Assembly: GCA_026122225.1 (NCBI GenBank)
Contig: JANEZZ010000297.1
Coordinates: 1,364,001-1,428,000, forward strand
Direction of reading: 5' to 3'
Origin: Heloderma charlesbogerti
Taxonomy: Eukaryota > Chordata > Lepidosauria > Squamata > Helodermatidae
DNA: 64,000 nucleotides
Numbering within the stretch: the stretch's first letter is position 1; each line of letters begins with the position of its first letter. Of this stretch, positions 57,363-64,000 are shown piece by piece. Under the pieces are notes generated by a model that saw only the letters and a list, made by a program, of their open reading frames with translations, was not told the DNA's origin and ran no database searches. Made by a program: the position numbers and the translations under genes.

Positions 57363-57881
57363 TAGGGTTGTGAGTACTCACCTGAGTCCACCCCACGACC
57401 CACTCACCAGATCCCTGCCCGCTGCTGGACCCAGCTCGCGCTGGAATGTGGGATGGCTGGTGGCCTGCAGGAGCCCGGCAAGCGCCATCACTGCCACCGC
57501 TGCAAGCAACTGCGTCCCTCTCTGCTGAACACTGGCAGAGAGGGGCACAGTTGCTCTTGGCAGCAGGATGGGAAGCAAGAGGGAAACAGTGCTTCCCTCT
57601 CGCTTCCCATCCTGCTGTTGTCGCCGCCACCCAGAGCAACTGTGCCCCTCTCTGCTGAGCACTGGCAGAGAGGGGTGCAGTTGCTCTCAGCAGCAGCAGG
57701 ATGGGAAGGCTTCCCATCCTCCCATCGCCACTCAGGCAAGAAGCGGGTACCGCCGCGCTTGCCCGACTCGGCATGCACCCAGTCGGGCATGAAGAGTTGC
57801 TCGCAGACTGGCGTCCGAGGGGCTGAACTGGTGGGAACCTGCCGAGGTCGAGCCCCCAGACAGACGCTCATGACGACCCTA
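57363..57881. mobile_element. hAT MITE with GC-rich tandem hairpin core (519 bp)
   Basis: Tips TAGGGTTGTGAGTACTCACC and CATGACGACCCTA. Flanks ATTCATGG (57355-57362) and ATTTAAGG (57882-57889) match at 6/8. The core is built of CACTGGCAGAGAGGGGCACA / CTCTCTGCTGAGCACTGGC and GGATGGGAAG / CTTCCCATCC repeats. These create overlapping open frames on both strands (up to 147 codons) that I do not regard as genes. Confidence 0.7.
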
Positions 57882-57889
57882 ATTTAAGG

Positions 57890-58143
57890 GTAGTTACAGA
57901 CTTCAGAACAAAAAGTACAAAAGGCTCAATGGCTCTAAGCTGAACTCAAGATGGGACAGAACAAAGAAGCCAATAGTTGGACTCCGGAGAATTAAAGGGA
58001 ATATCAAGGAGGGCAGGCAATTTAGTGGTGGCCATTGATTCTAGACTGCGTGCTCAGATGGACAGTCCATTGATCTAGTGACAGCAGCTGAAGGAGCAGC
58101 AGCAGTTTCAGCTGCCCTCTATGCATGTGCAGCCATTGAGGAG
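57890..58143. other. Unassigned spacer
   Basis: Short interval, nothing recognised. Confidence 0.5.
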
Positions 58144-58151
58144 GAGGAGAC

Positions 58152-58566
58152 TAGGGATCCTGGAGAAATTCGAGATGGACTAAAATGAGCTCGGATTTCT
58201 AAGAGTCCAGCCTGTGGAATCCACTGCAGAGCAAACCCCTCAGGCCACATGGAGTCCGTGGACTTTCAGATGGTTTTTTTTTACTTTCCCAAAATTTACG
58301 TATATAAATTCATAGGAAAATACATAACTTTCTGCTGAGGAGACATGGAATGGATTGGGGGACAATACGCTAAATGTTACATACTAGGGTAAATTATGTA
58401 AATACTCATGTAAATACTTATGTAATTATTTACGTATTTTTCTGCATGACGAAAAAAATATATATTTGCATCCGTCTGTGGGCACTGGGCAGACAATGGA
58501 ACAAAAGGCACCTGACAATCCACGAAACACAGATGGAACGTATTTTACACAGTTCGTACATCTCTC
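58152..58566. mobile_element. hAT MITE, TAGGGAT-CTGGAGAAATTC family, copy 2 (415 bp)
   Basis: Perfect 8-bp duplication GAGGAGAC (58144-58151, 58567-58574). Tips TAGGGATCCTGGAGAAATTC and GTTCGTACATCTCTC. Strong similarity to 38285-38677 throughout. Confidence 0.9.
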
Positions 58567-58721
58567 GAGGAGACACCATTACAATAGATGCAGCCCCAGT
58601 GGATGAGGCCTAATCCTCTGTGAAAGGCCCGCCCAACCTTCTGGGGGGTGGGGGGGGAGGCAGATAGACAGGGTGGGCAAGGCTGGCTGGTGCTGCTTCC
58701 TTTTCCTCAGGGGATGGTAGT

Positions 58722-59433
58722 TAGGGATGGACAAACTCACCTGCAGCCGCCTTGCCCTCCGCTCATCGGATCCCTGCCAGCTGCCCATCCCTGCTTGCAT
58801 CCATCAAGTTGGTTGCAGGCTTGCAGCAGCAGAGGCAGCAGGATGGGAGCAAAGGGTGAAGCACCATGGTGCTTCTCTCTCAGTTCCCATCCTGCTGCTG
58901 CTGAGCAACGGCGCCTTTCTCTTCTGGGCACCAGCTGAGGAAGGTGTGGTTACTCAGCAGGAGGTGGCAGGATGGGGGCCTTAAAGGGGCCATGTCAGCA
59001 ACATTACAGGCATAAACCCCTGTATTGTTGTGGACACAGCCCCTTTAAGGTTGCCAGTTGCATATATGGAATAGTTACGGAAATGAATGAGCAGCCATTT
59101 TCCACTCAAAGGGCTGCTTGAGCTTTTCCATAATTACCCCATTTATGCAGATGGGGGCCTTCAAGGGGTCGTGTCCACATTCATACAGGCATTTATGCCT
59201 GTAATGTTGCTGATAGGGCCCCTTTAAGGCCCCATATGCATAAATGGGATAGTTACAGAAACGCATGAGCAGCCATTTGAGTGGAAAATGGTGCTCAGCA
59301 AGGAAGGGGAAGCCCATGTGTTTACCCGGCTTGGACAGGCAACCCCAAGGTCTGCAGACCGGTGTCTGGGGGTGGCCAAGCCAGCAATTTCTTACTGGGC
59401 TTTGAGCCCCAACCAAGTGCCCCACCATCCCTA
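58722..59433. mobile_element. hAT-like element with two hairpin cores
   Basis: Tips TAGGGATGGACAAACTCACC and CCCCACCATCCCTA. The 8-mers next to the tips (ATGGTAGT, GTGGGTCC) do not match. Inside, GGGCCTTAAAGGGGCCATGT and a mirrored GGCCCCTTTAAGGCCCC (about 58977-59240) form large arms. They surround a second pair (TGGAATAGTTACGGAAATGA / TTTCCATAATTACCCCATTT). Confidence 0.6.
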
Positions 59434-59439
59434 GTGGGT

Positions 59440-60317
59440 CCTACCAGGAACTGGGAGGTTGACAGCAGGGCCTGCCGTACAATGACCATTAGGCAGGGGT
59501 GGTTGCCTCAGACAGCTGGGTGTCTTGAAATGGCAGCAAATAGTTTATGGTTGCATTTTTACTCCCAGGGAGAGGCACTTGGTGGATTTTCTCCCTCAAG
59601 CACCAAACTAACTTGGCCAGCCTTTGTACCATGTCCCTTAATTTGGAGATGGGGGGGGGGGACTTGCTGAATGACTTGGGCAGGCCCTGCTGTGAAGCTG
59701 CTCATTGGTGTTGATGCCTGTTGTCAGCATGTTGGCATGACAACCTTCACCTGCCATGATTCCATTTCCTACCTGTAGAATAAAGGGGGTGGCTGGAAGC
59801 AGCTGCCACCCTCAATCTGTGAGGCAGATGCAGGGAGTGGCAGCAGCCACCACCACCTATGACAGCCCCCCACCTTTTGGGGCCTGTGGACACATCTGGG
59901 AAGTTGAGAAACCTCTGTGGGCAACACCACAAAATGGCCACCATGGAAGATAAGACTAGTCACATAATGGCAGCTGTGAGGGCCTGGTTCATCAAGATGT
60001 GATGGTGGTAAGGTGAGAGAAATAGTGAGGCTAGAGGCTGGGAGGGAAGCGGAAATGGAAATAGTTGCTTCCTGATCCACCCAGTCCTCTTCTGTCTGCA
60101 CAGACTGTTTCCCTTTGTGCTTTCTCTCTTTCTCTCTCTGCAATCCCAGCCTCTAGCCTCGCTATTTCCCTTCCTTCCCCGCCCCTAGCTTTCTTCTTTC
60201 TCTCCCTTCCTAATCCCTAGCCTTGCTCTTTTTCTCCCACTCACCCTTTTATCTTGCTATTTCTCTCCTCTCCACCTCTTTACCTTGCTGTTTGCCCTCA
60301 TCCTAGCCTCTAGCCCA
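59440..60317. other. Unassigned sequence
   Basis: No gene recognised. Pyrimidine-rich stretch 60120-60300 with repeated CTAGCCT(C/T)GCTATTTC-like units. Confidence 0.45.
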
Positions 60318-60609
60318 GAATCATAGAATCATAGAATAGTAGGGTTGGAAGGGGCCTACAAGACCAGTGGCAGGAATCCACGTCAGAGCATCCCTGACAG
60401 ATGGTTGTCCAGTCTCATCTTGAATGCCTCCAGTGTGGGAGAGCCCACCACCTCCCCAGGTAATTGGTTCCATTGTCGTATTGCTCTAACAGTCAGGAAT
60501 TTTGTCCTGATGTTCAGCCAGAATCTGCCTTCCTGTAACTTGAGCCCATTATTCCGTGTCCTGCATTCTGGGATGATGGAGAAGAGATGCTGGCCTTCCT
60601 GTCTGTGAC
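60318..60609 (-). mobile_element. CR1 LINE 3' end (antisense), cut by a palindrome
   Basis: Antisense CR1 from ATCATAGAATAGTAGGGTTG to CTTCCTGTCTGTGAC. On the far side of the 60610-61605 palindrome a 27-bp CR1 piece (CCCTCCTCTGAACCCTCTCC, 61606-61632) follows. By comparison with 12270-12398, 129 bp of CR1 is missing between them. Confidence 0.88.
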
Positions 60610-61605
60610 TAGGGATGGCGGAGAATTTCTCCCCGAAACTTCGGGGGGCCAAGCGCCAACGTGTTCAGCCCCCCGAACAAGTTTCAGGGAAAAATTCTCC
60701 GCACCCCCCCCGTACCCCCCCCCCCGGGACGGGACTTACCTTTGCCGAATGTCCCTCCCAGCGGCGGGTCCGGACGGCGGTTCGGCGGGTGTTCGTGCGG
60801 GGCGGGAGTGGCAGCCGGTCTTTCGACCGGCTGCCGCCGCCGCCATTCCAATAAAAGAAACACCCCGCCGTGATAGGCTACATGACGATTAACGTAGCCT
60901 ATCACGGCTAGATTTGCAAAGTCAGCCATGATAGGCTATGTAAATCGTCATGTAGCCTATCACGGGTGACTTAAAAAAAAAAAAAAAAGCGCCTACGGAT
61001 AATGGCGGCCCCCATAGGGAGCCGCCATTCGCGTTCCTTATTTGGTCACTGTAGTCTACGTAAATCTTTACGTAGACTACGGCGAAAATAAGGGCAACGC
61101 AAATAGCATTGCCCTTATTTTCGCTGTAGTCTACGTAATCTTTACGTAGACTACAGCGACCAAATAAGGAACGCGAATGGCGGCTCCCTATGGAGGCAGC
61201 CATTATCCGTACGCGCTTTTTTTTTTTTTTTTAAGTCACCCGTGATAGGCTACATGAGGATTTACGTAGCCTATCATGGCTGACTTTGCAAATCTAGCCG
61301 TGATAGGCTATGTTAATTGTCACATAGCCTATCACGGGGACATTTTTTTTCTTTTATTGGAATGGCGGCGGCGGCGGCAGCCGGTCGAAAGACCGGCTGC
61401 TGCTCCTGCCCCGGACGAAGACCCAACGAACTGCCGGCTGGACCTGCCGCCGGGAGGGACATTCGCCAAAGGTAAGTCCCGTCCTGGGGGGGGTGCGGGG
61501 AGCAGGGGGGGTGCGGAGAATTTCTCGCCGAAACTTGTTCGGGGGGCCGAACACGTTGGCGCTCGGCCCCCCGAAGTTTCGGGGAGAAATTCTCCGCCAT
61601 CCCTA
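60610..61605. mobile_element. Palindromic hAT-type element, copy 12 (A at both ends), ~1-kb palindrome
   Basis: Tips TAGGGATGGCGGAGAATTTC and its exact inverse. The whole 996 bp is a near-perfect inverted repeat centred near 61105 (GCAACGC|AAATAGCATTGCCC). Both ends carry complete A modules: minus strand ATG 60846 to donor 60740 (107 nt) and plus strand ATG 61362 to CCAAAG|GTAAGT at 61471 (110 nt). Both are open and phase 2. There is no target duplication (TCTGTGAC against CCCTCCTC), and CR1 sequence is lost at the site. Confidence 0.9.
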
Positions 61606-61639
61606 CCCTCCTCTGAACCCTCTCCAGCTTGCCTCATTG

Positions 61640-62873
61640 TCTCTCCCCTCTCCCCTTTTGCCTTGCTTTGTGTTGCTGCCTGCTGCAGCAGTAGGTTCAG
61701 GAACAGGAAGGAGAACCTGGTGAGCTTTTTTCAGTTTTTAATTATGTTTTTTGAAGGGAGCAGGGAGTGAAGAGCTGTGTGGGCACCACTGGAAGTGACC
61801 ATGGGTGCTATGGTGCCTGTGGGTGCTGCATTGGGAACCCCTGGCCTATGACATAATGGAAGTACCTACAGGGAGTCCATCAGAGGTCATCTTGCAGAAG
61901 GCCTCCACAAACCTAGAGGTGGTCCTGCATGCAGGAATGATAAAAACTCCTCTACTGAAATGTCTTGTTTTATATAACTGTCAAAACTATAGGAGCACAA
62001 TGTTCCTTTGCAACTTTACCCAGTGAATAGAACTAGGTTGCATGGTTGTGTGACCCTGAACATACTTTGATATATTCCATTTGAATCAATGGAGTTATGC
62101 TTTGCAATAGACATGGTTCAGAGTTAGCTGAAGTTCAGACCAGGCTTCTTCTTTTTTTAAGTTTGCATGAAAATTTGTATGGATCGTTGTGCACGTTTCT
62201 CTGAACACATGCAATTTTGTTTGCAATGTTCCTAATATAATGCATTTTAATGTTATTTTTCTAATATATGTATTTGTATGTGCATTTATTACTACTACAC
62301 ACATCATTATAGGCATTTTTTGATTGGAGAACTGCATTGCAAAATCCAGATAAGTGTGAATTCTGCAGGAAAGCTGATTTTCAGTTCATGTATTGGTTCA
62401 AAAGTACAAAATTAGATAACTTGGTATTAAGACCCAAACCAAATACATTTCAAGTGTTCATTGCACTGCTTCCCTTAATGCATGTTGTTGGTCAACAGCT
62501 TTTAAAAGAATTTCACTATAATATTCAACTATTATAACTGTGAGTGAAGTTATCACACTTTGGGGGGGGGGATGTGGGTGAGAGAAGCCAAAGCCTGACA
62601 GAGAAATTGTTAGGAGTAACTAATAGAATGTGGCATTCAATGGCTTTACAAACTCCAGTGCTGCTAACTCTTATTATTGTCACAGAATTTAAAGCTTGTC
62701 AATTTAATATAAATATCCTCAGGAGTGAGATGGAATAAAAGTTGTGGATGCACACGTAAGAATAAAACACCTGGGAAATATCTGTTTGTGTGTGCTGTAG
62801 AGAGAGAAAGAGTTAGGTCCAGACCACAGCTGGGATGCTTCCATATTCTTTCCCCCTGGCCACTTCTCTTCCC
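61640..62873. other. Unassigned AT-rich sequence
   Basis: No gene. AT-rich ATGCATTTTAATG-type motifs around 62150-62345 may be a decayed hAT-like element. G-run at 62561-62570. Confidence 0.45.
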
Positions 62874-62881
62874 TTCTTCTG

Positions 62882-63268
62882 TAGGGGTGTATGAGAATGT
62901 TGTTTCAGTTTGCAAATCATCCAAACTTGCTCCGTTTGCAATCCAGAATGCCAATGCACTTAAAATATAAAACACACAAACACACACACACATTCACACA
63001 TGCCTGATTGCATTCAAAAAATGGGCTTCTTTTAAAAAAAATGTGGACATTGAAATACACATTTTTCACAAAATACACATTTTCACACTTTAGTCAAGGT
63101 GAGGGGGAGTATGCCCTTTTGAAAAATCCACATAGAGGTCACACTTTCCCCATTTGAACAAACAGGAAAACAGGTTGCAAACGAAAATGGGAGCAAGCCA
63201 AGCTGAGCTTTGCAGTGAAGTTTGGATAATTGTGGCTACCTTGAATATCCCTGGTTCTCCCATCCCTA
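62882..63268 (-). mobile_element. hAT MITE, 387-bp family, copy 2
   Basis: Perfect 8-bp duplication TTCTTCTG (62874-62881, 63269-63276). Tips TAGGGGTGTATGAGAATG and GGTTCTCCCATCCCTA. Exactly the same length as, and reverse-oriented to, 18794-19180. A (CA)n run lies at 62972-62999. Confidence 0.9.
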
Positions 63269-63276
63269 TTCTTCTG

Positions 63277-64000
63277 TTCTATTCCCTGTGCTCACTTGTA
63301 GACTGTAGACTCCTATATTCCATAAGTCACAATCTACATCAGGAGTGGGGACCTGGATTGCTCCCAGGGGTCAGATTGTCTTCTAGGACCAATCAGGGGG
63401 GGGCTGTATTGTGTCAGGGGTGACCCTCTCCCCCGAAGTCCCCCCTTTCTTCCCCCCACCCACATTATCCACCCCATTCTCCATGCAGAGAAAGGCACAG
63501 AGTGGTTGTTTTGTGTTTCTTTCTGCACTGAGAAAAGGACTCAGAATCCCGTTTGGAGGAACACTCCTTGAAGATGCAGCATAATTGCCCTTGGCCCCTT
63601 TTCAGAGGGGGCAGGGCTTCAAGGAGGGGAGAGGGTCCTGCCTGAGTCCCCAGGGATTGGGTGGTATGACCTAGGGATTTCCCATCCTTGATTTATATTG
63701 ATTGTGAAACAGGGAGGAGGAGGAGGAGATGACGACGACGACAACGATGATTGTTTATGGGTACCTAGCCCCCATCTGGTATGAACTGCCATTCTGCCTA
63801 CCCTCTGGCAGATGTCTCATCATTTCCACCACCACAGTCTTTAAAGAAGTCTTTGGACAACTTCATCATATGTACACTATAGCATGCAATCCTATATACA
63901 CATCACTCGCTGCAAGTCCCACACACAGGGGCTTACTTCTAAGTAAACATGCATAGGATTGCACTGTTAGTTCTAAGATCTAGTCTCCTATTTGAACTAG
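63277..64000. other. Unassigned sequence to window end
   Basis: Contains a (GGA)n/(GAC)n run at 63713-63745. At about 63930-63975 there is a copy of the dispersed short repeat (CTTACTTCTAAGTAAACATG, CATAGGATTGCACTGTTAG). No gene seen. Confidence 0.5.

Noticed and set aside
57331..57887. Long overlapping frames on both strands (up to 147 codons), Ala/Ser/Gly-rich
   Set aside because: They arise from GC-rich tandem hairpins within a hAT-like element. There is no domain, and similar frames occur on opposite strands.

Overview
The window looks like non-coding sequence from a sauropsid genome, most likely a squamate reptile (lizard). Several repeat types point there. CR1 LINE tails end in the sauropsid signature (TTCCAACCCTACTATTCTATG). 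A second CR1/L3-like LINE is also present. Two RTE/BovB-clade LINE tails occur, a clade typical of squamates (and ruminants). There are MIR-like SINE tails and a very large load of short hAT-type DNA transposons. I see no bacterial-style gene, no complete vertebrate gene, and no rRNA or tRNA gene. Nearly all open frames are chance frames or frames inside repeats.

Layout. 0.2-12.5 kb: LINE fragments, two chimeric 5S rRNA-CR1 short elements (2.3 and 4.2 kb), an LTR-like fragment (6.6 kb), and hAT elements at 7.6, 8.6 (itself hit by a CR1) and 11.1 kb. 12.5-15.2 kb: AT-rich sequence with microsatellites. 15-26 kb: three copies of a large palindromic hAT-type element plus four other short hAT elements. 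26-36 kb: a LINE cut by a hAT-like end, a splice-bounded exon encoding an AT-hook protein fragment (27.9 kb), a nested pair of palindromic elements (28.9-30.4 kb), a BovB tail, a left-truncated palindromic element, a trihelix (Myb/SANT-like) exon on the minus strand (33.7-34.1 kb), and another palindromic element. 36-44.7 kb: inverted-repeat elements, a BovB reverse-transcriptase C-terminus, a hAT element and a solo LTR lying inside the loop of an older hairpin element. 44.7-54.1 kb: a hAT element, four more palindromic elements and a CR1 split by one of them. 54.1-64 kb: AT-rich sequence, four short hAT elements and a nearly perfect 1-kb palindrome (60.6-61.6 kb).

The most notable feature is a family of 12 palindromic elements (0.5-1.1 kb intact). 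Most have TAGGGATG-type terminal inverted repeats and several have perfect 8-bp target-site duplications, both diagnostic of the hAT superfamily. Each is built from strings of hairpins (arms around TACGTAAATATTTACGTA, and CpG-rich AAATGGCGGC blocks). They carry one of two end modules: 'B' (a splice-donor motif about 17 bp from the tip) or 'A' (a GC-rich block running from ATGGCGGCG to AAAG|GTAAGT, followed by a further hairpin). Both modules point a consensus 5' splice site out of the element. The A module resembles a portable first exon. Five of eight copies keep an unbroken ATG-to-donor frame ending in the same phase. Whether this has any cellular function is inference only.
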